From contig JSYX01000687.1 in assembly GCA_000787465.1 (NCBI GenBank), forward strand, positions 1 through 17,254: a stretch of DNA of 17,254 nt, written 5' to 3'. Shown here piece after piece: positions 7,711-16,671 of this stretch (positions within the stretch are counted from its first letter, which is position 1; each line of letters starts with the position of its first letter). A model generated the notes under the pieces. It was not told the origin of the DNA and did no database searches. It was given only the letters and a program-made list of their open reading frames with translations. The DNA comes from Thermomucor indicae-seudaticae. Its lineage: Eukaryota; Mucoromycota; Mucoromycetes; Mucorales; Lichtheimiaceae. Position numbers and translations under genes: made by a program.

Positions 7711-9792
7711 ATGGAGATTACCAAGAAAATGCTCCAGCGAGAACTTGAACCAGAAACGATAGCAAAGCTATATGTTCCAGGTATTGCAGTACTGTAAACT
7801 TTCTATTCGAGTAATTAACCAGAACATACAAGAGTTTTGGCTGCGCCGAAATGTCTCTGACTGGACTGCGATCAATTACCTGACCGTGCTCCTACAGAAC
7901 AATCCCTCGGTCTCCAAGCGTACCGCTCATCAGTGTCTTTCGGACGATGTAAACCTTATGTTGAGCTACGTAATCAAAGGCACAGTTGCAGAGACTTTCC
8001 TGAGCACAATGGCGCAGACAGTTAGTGTAAGTTAGAAAAATCCATCTCAGTAAGAAAAGGATTGCTGACTTAACTTGTTGAAGGCAAAAGGGAAGGATGC
8101 GGCTATCCAAAGGTTTGGGAGCGTGGTGATCAAACGAAGAGAAATATAGTAGATTATGCGGCAGAAAAGGTAAATCCGCTGTTAATGCTTTGCAGAGATC
8201 TCCGATTCTCATTCCTGATTTAGTTGGCGTTTCGTTCTGCGCTTGCAAGAGAAATTAATGCGGATCAACAGAAAGATGTACTGACTGGAAGTCGGGGGCC
8301 ACATGACTTATCAGAGGGTAGCCGGAGCAAACGTCCTAAGAGCAACGTCTCAAGATCTTCAGCAGATTCTGCAGATTCCATTTGGGAGAAGTGGGTAACT
8401 TTCCTGCGTACACCAAAGAATACAAAATACCTGCATCATTTAAGGTGATTTCATTAATCATTGCTCTCTTTATGTATTTATTGATTATCGTTTTTACAGC
8501 CCAGAGAAGCACAACGTCATCTGGTGCGGCAAAACGGTGCGTTGCAGACCCTGCTTACCGCAGGATACGTTCAATGAACTACAAAAGTGTATCCAACAGC
8601 AACAAACACCTCAAGTCAGCCAATGTCTTCGGCTGGGAATGGATGCGGTGCTAGCTGCCGTAAGTCATAAGTCTCATTGCTAAGGAAAACAATCTGATTC
8701 TTTCGATAGAAAAATCTAAGTGAAATGGACGCAGCCATTGATAGTTTTCGTAACTTAAACACTGACGGCCTTGGCACTATAAAGCACGATCATCAGTTGC
8801 TGCTGGAAATCTTTGAAACGCTGTAAGATCAGCTCACCCTTTCATCACAGTGACCATTACTTACATAGCAGATGAAGTGCAAAAGATGTGTACGACGGCC
8901 AAGACCTTAGCTACTCCGAAAACAGATACAACGACGCAATACTATTCCCATCGCTAAAATCGTGCAGACATATGCTTCGCAAAAAAGGAAGAGCTGTACA
9001 CTTTTTCCCTGGGGAGGAAAGTTTGAAATCAATGTCGGTACAACTCGAGGCGGAGGGGTTGCTCGATGGTAGAACGCAGTACAATGCGGATGCCGTTTTG
9101 CGCCTTCCGGACTTCAAAGACGCAGAAATCTTGCTTTGGAAACATAGAATGGATACAATACGGTAAGCAGAATGAAGGCAAGTTTCGACCATAGCAAAAG
9201 GCATGTTTGGATTGCTTGCAATGCTCAAAGGAATCGCCGATGCGTACAACTTTGCTGATTATGACATATTTAAAACACTGAAAGTACATTTTCTTCATGC
9301 CCATGGTAAGTCCGGCATTAATGGAGGTCCGCTTGGCGCTAATACGAATTACATTATTTTCTTTTAGGGACAGCCATCCGGCATTGGACTACGATATGCC
9401 CTTCGCCTTCAGTATATCTGATGATCAAAGAACGTCGTGTAGAAGTACCTGTAACTTTCGATGAGAAGTCCACTGAAGTATATCCATATATACAGTTTCT
9501 ACGCGGCGTTTGTGTAAGCAACGGCTGAGCCTACCAGTTACTGCTGGTATCATTGGCTAATTTATATCCGTAGGAATCTTTGGATACTACAATCGCGACG
9601 ATCGAAAAGTTGAAAGCAAGTCATCAAGCAGCCGCTGAAACTTATAGATACGATGAGCCTTCAAATAAGCCCCGACTTTCTGACATTATTGATCCCACTA
9701 TCGTGCGACTGGTTGAGGGCAAACATTCGAAAGGACTTGCCGACGAAGGCCCGCAAAGTACGCCAAATTCGCCATCCAGATCATCAACTTGA
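7711..9792 (+). pseudogene. Nine-exon gene of an uncharacterised multicopy family (possible nuclease-like core), frame broken
   Basis: Exons 7711-7780, 7833-8026, 8084-8169, 8224-8444, 8500-8659, 8710-8822, 8878-9305, 9368-9513 and 9574-9792 join in phase throughout. The start is ATG 7711 (MEITKKMLQRELEPETIAKL). Later segments: EFWLRRNVSDWTAINYLTVL, HNVIWCGKTVRC, YNADAVLRLPDFKDAEILL, MFGLLAMLKGIADAYNFADY, AIRHWTTICPSPSVYLMIKE and the end LSDIIDPTIVRLVEGKHSKG..DEGPQSTPNSP. Introns are 50-62 nt; three end in AAG. Breaks: a missing G near 8117-8119 (shown by the 6215-6433 copy), a missing T at 9135-9137, an in-frame TAG at 9145-9147 and an extra A in 9196-9199. I recall similar hypothetical proteins in Mucoromycota but cannot name a domain. 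The ADAVLRL...EILL.ET pattern loosely resembles a PD-(D/E)XK fold core, which is inference only. Confidence 0.75.
7950..8169 (+). repeat. Plus-strand partner of the inverted copy at 6215-6433
   Basis: This block covers the end of exon 2, intron 2 and all of exon 3 of the 7711-9792 gene. The arms are separated by about 1.5 kb. Homology starts abruptly at TAAACCTTATG and stops exactly at the exon 3 donor. Sequence outside the block shows no similarity between the two sites. Confidence 0.88.
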
Positions 9793-10719
9793 TCTCAATT
9801 GCTTTTTCCGCAAATGCCTCTTTGAAGGTTATATAATCCTTTCACATCTCGTTTGTGGTCCTAAAACGACCTTCAGAGTTTGTGTGATTTGACTAATTAC
9901 TTGGCCGAGCAGATGTCTTTGCCTGGTCAACCTGTGTTTTCAGAAAACGTTAAACAATATGAATGGCGCGTGTGGCGCTCAGGCTCCAACTTGAACAGCG
10001 CCACTGACAAATAAGGAAACGCGTCAAAGCCAGCAAACGAACTCCCAAGACATAGTATCCGCCAAAATGTCTGCTAGCACTTAAATGAAATCTGTGTAAC
10101 CGCCAACAGTTTTAAAAAGTTGGGTCAAGTTCTTCCAGAAGATCTGCCAAATTACACGGAAGCAATCCGCTAAGTGAATCAGCACGTATACGCCACAAGA
10201 AATCTTACCAAACCGCCAAAATTCTATTTTATTGTACAACAGTGGGCAGCGATGCCGCAAGGCCGAGCTTAAGATGAGATCTTCTGGGTGCCGGATACAG
10301 TACGTACGGCTCGCATGCCGTACCTTCGCTTCGCTTCAGGGGTCGCAAGTTCATCGGTAACTCCAGTAGACAAGGTGCGTATTTAAGCAAAGTCCACGTC
10401 CCCATGACAGTAAGGGCTGCTTTGGGCGAGGCACGGTTGAGTGAGTGTTTTTTGGTACAAACTTACTCCGGTAGCCCTATGGAGTATCTAACTTAGCCCG
10501 TGGACGACACAACTGGAGCTGCATATTTCTCGAGATTAGTGATCAGTAATCCAAGCGTGTTTCCACTGGATGCTGTCGTTTTGTTCCAATGAAAACGCCG
10601 CAGTACGTGATCAGTCCGTTTTTCTCAAATTATGCGGTTAAAAGAACAGGCATGGGTCTATCCGGTTTTACTTATTCTCTTTTGCCTGGTTTTCCCTCAA
10701 GAAGAAGAAGGGAAAGTGC
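9793..10719. other. Gap without a recognisable gene; two small hairpins
   Basis: Stops occur in all frames and no exon with the local splice style was found. Two inverted repeats stand out. GTGGCGCT at 9972-9979 pairs with AGCGCCAC at 9997-10004 (8-bp stem, 17-base loop). GTACGGC at 10304-10310 pairs with GCCGTAC at 10317-10323 (7-bp stem, 6-base loop). Neither is followed by a T run that would suggest a terminator. The stretch after 9792 presumably holds the 3' flank of the preceding gene. Confidence 0.5.
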
Positions 10720-10742
10720 GGTGCATACTGCTTAGTCTCGTA
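10720..10742 (+). repeat. 23-bp direct repeat, copy 2
   Basis: Identical to 3923-3945 in the same orientation. It lies just downstream of the stop codon of the minus-strand exon at 10789-11105. The 6.8 kb between the copies contains the phosphatase and SPATA20 fragments and the unknown family gene. Confidence 0.7.
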
Positions 10743-10788
10743 GACAAATTTTATTTTGTTCGAAATTCTGGGGGATCGGTATTTACGA

Positions 10789-11105
10789 CTAGCTCATGAG
10801 CTTCTTTTCCCGTCTGGGAGTAAGCTTCAATATACTTCCAGCATCGCTTATAAAACGCCTGATCTTAGTCGGGACTGGGCTAGTGCATGCATCTTCAGTG
10901 GGAGGCGATGACCCTATGTCTGATGTCTGCACCAGCGTTGGGTTCCCGCCGTCGCGAAAATTCATCAGAATTTCCAACACTGCATGTGAAGGAAGAGGAG
11001 TGCTCATGCACAGCTTATTGAGGATACGAAAAACCAAACCCAAATCTACTCCGCTCCGGTTTGCGACTGTGATTTTGCAGAGGAAAGCTTTTTGTCTTTT
11101 CTCTC
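10789..11105 (-). CDS. C-terminal exon of an unidentified protein (partial)
   Basis: The minus frame is open from 11105 to the TAG at 10789-10791. It reads KAFLCKITVANRSGVDLGLV, then FRILNKLCMSTPLPSH, AVLEILMNFRDGGNPTLVQ, a Ser/Pro/Thr-rich linker and the basic end KLTPRREKKLMS. The residue mix (a compact helical part followed by a polar, low-complexity tail) is what one expects of a real C-terminus, and the opposite strand in the same place looks like a shadow. No start or upstream exon could be fixed; possible AG acceptors exist around 11070-11095. I do not recognise the family. Confidence 0.4.
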
Positions 11106-11145
11106 ATTGAACATACACGCGACTAACGCATTTCCTTACCACATT

Positions 11146-11230
11146 TCCAGGTCTCAATGACCAGAGCAAACCAGAGCAGAACCAGATTCTAGAAATCTCG
11201 AATCTTCTCTGGTTTAACCAGACCTGAGAT
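11146..11230. repeat. Imperfect inverted repeat cluster
   Basis: AGGTCT near 11149 and AGACCT near 11221 face each other. Inside them AAACCAGAG and CTCTGGTTT, and AGATTC and GAATCT, also pair, so most of the 85 bases can fold into one interrupted hairpin. CCAGA/TCTGG elements recur several times. It sits immediately upstream of the TnpB-like remnant. It could be a transposon end or only a structured spacer. Confidence 0.4.
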
Positions 11231-11248
11231 CTGTTCGGAACCCTAAGG

Positions 11249-11780
11249 ATGCGAACATCCGGGGACAGTAATTTCGCTGATTGCCCCACTTCCTCAAAGT
11301 TCAGGGCTATGCTCCCTTTCAGTGATACTCATGTCGATCAGTTGCTTAAAAATTTCAGAAAGTTTGCACGGCAATGGATCGAGGAATTGCCAAAAAGAAG
11401 ACAGAAATTGTGGGAGGTCGTGGCCACCGACCTGGCCTTGCGATATAGATCCACGCTAAACAACTCTGGATTTCTTGTACGATGTTGGTGCAATGGCGTA
11501 CCTCGACAAAAATAAGAGTGCACATAGAGCAGAGTGGCCATATGGCCGGCAGCTAAAGCAGACACCCAAAGTCCATTACCGCTATCAGCCATCTGGTATA
11601 TTCTATACTGACAGTACCGTGCTGGTATGCCAATTCAAGGATATTCAGACACCTCAGAAAGAATAGGTTACCACAAATTTGCCTGGCGTCAAAAGGATTA
11701 CAGGACACAACAGTGTCGAAGCATTCTTAGGCATTGATTTCGGGGAGAGATACACTGACGGGTTGTGGCTCTTTGATTGA
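11249..11780 (+). pseudogene. Possible TnpB/Fanzor-like (RuvC) remnant
   Basis: Two frames read as one broken protein. From 11249 the first gives FSDTHVDQLLKNFRKFARQW, then ELPKRRQKLWEVV and ALRYRSTL. Around 11465 the frame changes and continues with LDFLYDVGAMAYLDKNKSA, VHYRYQPSGIFYTDSTVLVC and QFKDIQTPQKE. After an in-frame TAG (11664-11666) the same frame goes on to VEAFLGIDFGERYTDGLWLF and a TGA (11778-11780). GIDFGE preceded by a TD..VLVCQF strand resembles the RuvC-I segment and the strand before it in eukaryotic TnpB homologues (Fanzor). The other RuvC motifs and the zinc finger are not visible. The coding look is fairly clear; the family name is tentative. Confidence 0.35.
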
Positions 11781-12290
11781 CGTTGCTATGTGGAACAAAG
11801 ACCAAGTCCGGGCCTGATCCAGTGAAGTCTCATGGACGGGTTATTAGGATCCTATGGCAAAAGCTTTCTTGTTTCTTCCCTTCTATTGAACAACTATTTT
11901 TCCATTTCTGATGTCGACGGTTCCCACTGTACTCATCATATCAGTGAGCATGAGATAATTGTAGTCTTTGTCAATATGTGCTTTTGTGTCGTATAGACGC
12001 ACCTAAACGAAAAATAACCATGACCATTAACAGGGCATTCAGGGAGCATATCATTTGTTCATTTGCCTAATGGCAACGAGTCGCTGTGACTATCTTTGTG
12101 TCTTCCTCGTTTATAAACTGTACACATTTTATCCACATCGGCACTGCAAGATCCAATATGTCCTTGCTCAACAAGGTCAATTTATCCATCAAATTCGGAT
12201 ATCTAAAACTTCTTACAGTTGCCTCACATCCTTTACCTGAAACAATGCACCGACTTCGAGATCGAGTTACCCGTCTCTTATGAATGTTAG
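11781..12290. other. Gap with no supported gene
   Basis: About 500 bases with scattered stops in every frame. A plus-strand open stretch at 12086-12283 contains NMSLLNKVNLSIKFGYLKLL, which could be a remnant of an exon but has no splice or start support. Nothing else was recognised. Confidence 0.4.
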
Positions 12291-12545
12291 CACACGCTCT
12301 CTTTTATTTTTGTTCTATCACACTTTTTCGTAATCGCAATTATAAAATCTAACTGGGCAAAACTTAACCAAGTAGCGCAAAATGTGAGGGAAGCTAATGC
12401 AACAGCGCCAATAATTTTTCACTTCAGGCCAATTCAGAGGAAAATTCCAGTATTCCGTGTTTGCAAGGATAACCTTGATAAGCACAGTAAACTTAGTTGC
12501 AGGTACACGCTGCCACAAGGGATGCCAAATGCAGGGACCGAATAA
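12291..12545 (+). CDS. Exon-like open segment without a start codon, unidentified
   Basis: The frame is open from just after a TAG (12288-12290, which could serve as the acceptor of an intron) to TAA 12543-12545. It contains NWAKLNQVAQNVREANATAP, IIFHFRPIQRKIPVFRVCK and YTLPQGMPNAGTE. It lacks an ATG, so it would be a terminal exon or a fragment. The composition is protein-like over about 65 codons. Which gene it belonged to is unknown. It ends 126 bases before the next open segment, in a different frame. Confidence 0.35.
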   Translation, partial: HTLSFIFVLSHFFVIAIIKSNWAKLNQVAQNVREANATAPIIFHFRPIQRKIPVFRVCKDNLDKHSKLSCRYTLPQGMPNAGTE

Positions 12546-12670
12546 AGAAGAAATTCTTGCGTCAAATTGACAGTATAATACCCTTTCGGCCTTCCGGCGA
12601 GGAGTGCAGGAAATTTTTCGGACGAATAAAAAATCTCTTTTCTTCGCTTACCTTGGCGTAATCAGTGACG

Positions 12671-12967
12671 ATGAACACCTCTTTCGACATCATTCAACGC
12701 GACGATGTCATGACCGGCTATAATGAAACCGCACCATTACACGTCGCCACAAACCATGTTCTGCTTGTAACCAATGTAACCCAGCTTCCAGTGGAGTTAC
12801 AAGACGGCGTTTTAAAGATCATCAAGCATGCACCGCATAAGAATTTCGTCGACGAAAATGACATGCAGGAAGAAAATGGTCCAGAGTACAAATGGCACCT
12901 GAGGTTGGTGCTCTCTCACTTAGTGGTGGAATATTTGGAACAACAAACTAAAAGAAAGGCCTTCTAA
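12671..12967 (+). CDS. Uncharacterised ~98-residue open frame, probably a truncated multicopy-family protein
   Basis: ATG 12671 starts a frame containing TGYNETAPLHVATNHVLLVT, LPVELQDGVLKIIKHAPHK and YKWHLRLVLSHLVVEYLEQQ, ending in KAF and a TAA at 12965-12967. It is acidic in the middle and helix-like at the end. I recall hypothetical proteins of Mucoromycota in which a W.LRLVLS.L..YL helix sits near the N-terminus of a longer protein, so this looks like a 5' piece that lost its remainder. The GH20 exons begin right after it in another frame, and the stop overlaps the region where that gene should start. Real gene, fragment or fused first exon cannot be told apart here. Confidence 0.4.
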   Translation: MNTSFDIIQRDDVMTGYNETAPLHVATNHVLLVTNVTQLPVELQDGVLKIIKHAPHKNFVDENDMQEENGPEYKWHLRLVLSHLVVEYLEQQTKRKAF

Positions 12968-12968
12968 G

Positions 12969-15745
12969 CTTTTCGTATGATCAGGATTTAAAACCCGGTC
13001 AGTTGGTCGTCAGCAGCAATCATTCTAGCTACAAGGATGTCCCAAGCGGTGAACGGTTTGAGATACATATTCGATACCATCGTAAGATTGAAGGTGTGCC
13101 ATTCTTTCCCTCTAGATTTATCTGCTCTTGAGCTGACCCATCCCAAAAAATTACTAAGCTTTTCGAGCAATTGGACGACTGCTCGGTGCTGCTCGAGATC
13201 TGTTGGTTCTATCTGGAGAACACGGAAGCCTGGTGAACTTTTCTGAACAGGCACAATTCGATACACAGGGGTAAACTATATGTTGCCCTTTGCCAGTGTA
13301 GAAACGGCTAAAAGGTACTTTTCTGTCTAGTGTCATGATTGACTGTAGTAGGAATGGCGTGTTGCGTCTAGAAAGTATCTATTCCCTGCTGTGTTACATG
13401 GCCCTTATGGGATTAAGTATGCTACAGTTATATACTGAAGATACATACGAGGTATAACGAAAGAGGTTTAGAATGGAGGGGAGATAAGCTAACCTTCCCA
13501 ATCAAATTAATTGATGGGCTAGGTCGAGGGAGAACTCTTCTTTGGATACCTTCGAGGTAATGGGAACCAAACAGAGCAATAGGAGGCAGCAGAAAGGTTG
13601 CTTATCTAATCTTGGACTTTCCGACTGGTGCAGGGCGGTATAGTCGTAGAGAACTGTCATCGATTGATGATTACGCATTTGACCTGTAACTATCATCGGG
13701 CTTAGTACATTTCTCGCATAGTCTAACCGATGCGCCCGAAAGTGGCATAGAGGTGATTCCTTGTATCCAGACGCTGGGACATTTGGGACAAGTACTGCAA
13801 TGGCCACATTACGCATATCTGCGAGACAATACTGAAGTCCTTTTGGCGGAATCGGAAGCTACGTATGAATTCATTGAGAAACTGATAAAGTCTGCAGCGA
13901 GTCCATTCAGATCGAAGCGGATACACCTGGGCATGGACGAGGTAATGGTTGGGATAATTTCTTCTGGTTTACTGTGTTTCTCACAATATCAAAGGCACAT
14001 GGTGTAGGCGAAGGTCGGTACCGTCAAATATTTGGCTATAAAGAACCTACACGAATTTTTGTCGAACATTTGCAGCGAGTAAACGAAATCTGCACACGGC
14101 TTGGTCTTCAGCCGATGATTTGGTCTGATAGTAAGCTGTCAACGAAAAGTGGCCAGATAAGTTTCGTCGGACTTAATATCTCCTGTTAGTGCTCTTCTGC
14201 TTAGGTACAGCATTGTGAAGGCGGCATAGGAAAGGAATGACAGAGTGCTTATCTGATCTATCAGCCGCGAAAAACAATACTTTACAGGGATACTATGATG
14301 AACACAGTAACCCAGCCCAAGCGCCTGAGTTCGCTGATAGCATGCCATCTAATGTCGAGCTTGTATTCTGGGACTATTACCATACGAACCCGGCTCTTTA
14401 TGCTCAAAAATTGCAACAGCATCGTGAACTTGGCTGTCAGCAGCCATGGATAGCCAGTGAGTAGACAAAGTGTTTGGGGTCGCACCTTGTGATAACAAAA
14501 GTAACTCCTGTTCTGAAAGCTGGTGCTTGGACCTGGAGTCGCTTTTGGACAGCTTTGCCGTTCACCTTTGAATCATTACGAGCCAGCACTGTCGCTGCAA
14601 AAGACCGGGATGGTGTTCGAAACACGTTCATCACAATTTGGGGCGACGAAGGCAATGAATGCGATATGTATGATATTGTTGGGCGGATATGTTTCCTGAT
14701 AAGTTTATTGCTAATCCATTATTTTGAGGATAGTTATTCTTCGCTTCCAGCTCTGTGCTACTATGCGCAACATGGATATAGTGACCAAGATGAAGTAGAT
14801 ATACCCATGCTCAAGAGAAACTTCGGCAAGTTTGCTGTTTGGTGCCGCCATATCTGTTTCATTTGTTGCTAACACTTCCGGATAGAGGGCATCTGCGGAG
14901 CGAGCTTTGACGACTGGGTTTTCGCATCCAAGGTAAGCTGCGTGGACAAGGGCGCCAAGTAAGGGACTCATTATCGTACATGAAAACCGGTAGATCGATG
15001 ATTCGCCAGCGGGTAACCCGATTACAATACGCACCCATTTTGTCCCTAATATAAGCAAATGGTTACTGTGGGAAGGTACGCAGAAGCTCCAATGAACGTG
15101 CGTCGTGTTTACTTGACAACAAGCCATTGTCTTCCAGATCCATTCCTCAGTTTCATGTCTCCTCAGTATGCTGAAGAAGACCTCGAGAGCCATTACGGAG
15201 CTATTGCTGCACATTTATTTGAAGTCATTGACGGCAAGCGTGATGCAAATCCACTGAACGCGCGCCTCGAGCTTCCGGCACGGCTTGCCACGGTGCTCTC
15301 GTTGAAATGCCATCTCCGTCAGCGGCTGGTGGAAGCATATCGTAACCGCGATTATCAAAGGCTTTACGACCTTGCACAGGGTAGGTTAACACGGCTGCGT
15401 GAGGAAGTGGAACAGCTATGGCGATATCATCGTAGTTTGTGGATGAAAATGTACAAGCCATTTGGTTGGGAGGTACTTGAGCTTCGTTATGGTGGGCTAC
15501 GGGCGCGACTGGAAACCATGTACGACCATATCATTGCGCACGTGCAATGCATGATGATGCGTAAAGAGCAGCAAGGTGCGGGAAACCGCCGACCGTCGTC
15601 CATGGAAGAAGAAGTGTTGAGCGAAGAGAACGTGCATTGGCGCATACCTGAATTTGACGCAGATCTCGAATGTCTGTATTATGGATCCCGCACCAACTTG
15701 CTGCTCGACTATGCTCGCGTTGTTTCGCCCTCACGTCCTGGCTAA
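12969..15745 (+). CDS. GH20 beta-N-acetylhexosaminidase, 13 exons, start not resolved
   Basis: Removes terminal N-acetylhexosamine from chitin or glycan fragments. Exons 12969-13093, 13159-13270, 13331-13451, 13523-13556, 13634-13685, 13743-13941, 13995-14130, 14244-14456, 14520-14667, 14734-14825, 14886-14932, 14994-15075 and 15138-15745 all join in phase without an indel. Visible in order: AFRAIGRLLGAARDLL, GVMIDCSRNGVLR, MALMGLSMLQLYTEDTYE, GELFFGYLRGRYSRREL, GIEVIPCIQTLGHLGQVLQW, RIHLGMDE with the catalytic Asp-Glu pair at 13936-13941, GRYRQIFGYKEPTRIFVEHL, AKNNTLQGYYDEH, ELVFWDYYHTNP, GAWTWSRFW, ITIWGDEGNECD and SKWLLWEDPFLSF. A helical C-terminal region of about 200 residues follows. 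One intron is GC-AG (14826-14885) and four acceptors are AAG. No start ATG or signal peptide was found. The first exon limit is provisional (open from 12952). Confidence 0.9.
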
Positions 15746-15784
15746 TCATCATTCCTTTCCGTCCAACAGATAAACATAGCATTG

Positions 15785-15790
15785 AATAAT
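15785..15790 (+). terminator. Candidate polyadenylation signal of the GH20 gene
   Basis: AATAAT lies 40 bases after the GH20 stop codon, in an A/T-rich 3' flank. The motif is weak in fungi and the call rests mainly on position. From here to 16080 I see no other supported feature. Confidence 0.25.
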
Positions 15791-16139
15791 ACAACATTGT
15801 CATTCCCTTTCATTTCAATTGTGAAACAGTTTGACGCGCCAGTCGTACTAGCGTCTTCTGATTTCCAAAGATAGAGAAGGAAAGTTGGAGAGAGTAAGCT
15901 GTGATACAAGGCCAATATCAGGAACGAAAAGTTTCCCGAATGTTCCCATCCGTGATGTTTATCGCTGATAAGTCCAATGTCTTGGCTCTTTGGGCGGGAA
16001 AAGTTACCTTGTCTTGGAAAGCCCTCCATTTAGAGTTCCGTCATGATCGTTAAGAATTGATTTCTACTGATAACGCTCAATATAGGTGGGACAATTTCTG
16101 GAAATGAGACAAAGATGGATTGTCGGGGACCATTTTCTG

Positions 16140-16148
16140 TATATAAAG
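16140..16148 (+). promoter_or_regulatory. Candidate TATA box
   Basis: TATATAAAG lies 35 bases before an ATG at 16183. Its spacing resembles that of the transposase TATA box. It is only meaningful if the small gene that follows is real. Confidence 0.3.
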
Positions 16149-16182
16149 AGGCGGAAATCATTCTTCCTTATAGTCCTCCAAA

Positions 16183-16483
16183 ATGAGGTCGACGACGCAC
16201 CACGAACATGCGCATGGCAAATGCCTATTTGTGGCTCCGTAAATCATCAAACACGCGTATGTCTTGTTAGGAGTTCGTTCGACCTTTTGTTTCTAACTTG
16301 GGTTTTCCCAGAATTGCCCTGTTTCGCCTTGACCCTAACTACGTTGAACCATGCCACATACACATATGCCATGATATAGGAGAAAAAAAAAGCCAGCCTG
16401 TTTTAGAGAGAAAGAGCCGACAGCCCTCATATATACTTATATGTGTCCTATGCGTATATAGATTATGGCTTTTATGTACGTAA
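16183..16483 (+). CDS. Possible small two-exon gene, unidentified
   Basis: ATG 16183 opens MRSTTHHEHAHGKCLFVAP, ending at a GTAAAT donor (16239). A 73-nt intron with a TTTTCCCAG acceptor (16309-16311) joins in phase to IALFRLDPNYVEPCHIHICH and a Lys/Arg-rich, then hydrophobic tail, with a stop at 16481-16483. A TATA-like site lies 35 bases upstream. The exon 2 start is rich in His and Cys (CHIHICH), which could suggest metal binding. No family is recognised and the 3' part is probably not coding. Confidence 0.3.
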
Positions 16484-16671
16484 CAATGCATTTCGGGGAA
16501 GTATAACAACGACTCCACAACGCTTTTACCGGAAATGGTAATCCATAATAGGGTCCATTGTGTCAACGGGAAAAATAGCCGCGCACCAGTTTCTGTGATG
16601 CACAATCCATGTGATACGAGCAGCTGTTAGTTAGCAAAAAGATATCAATACATCACTGGCAGAGCGTTCGA

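Noticed and set aside
8380..8444. Alternative frame GNFPAYTKEYKIPASFK in exon 4 of the family gene, which first suggested a frameshift
   Set aside because: The original frame joins exon 5 in phase (carry of two bases), giving PEKHNVIWCGK, so no shift is needed.
8911..9304. Two minus-strand open frames
   Set aside because: Antisense to exon 7 of the plus-strand family gene, which joins in phase with its neighbours.
9972..10004. Hairpin as an intrinsic terminator
   Set aside because: No T run follows, and the intron-rich genes show this is eukaryotic DNA, where such terminators are not expected.
10796..11110. Plus-strand open frame of 104 codons
   Set aside because: The minus frame in the same place has a more protein-like composition; the plus frame looks like its shadow.
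12988..13266. Minus-strand open frame of 92 codons opposite the start of the GH20 gene
   Set aside because: The plus strand encodes GH20 residues here with matching exon phases; the minus frame is an antisense shadow.
14711..15214. Minus-strand open frame of 167 codons
   Set aside because: It overlaps five GH20 exons and their introns on the other strand; length alone does not support it.
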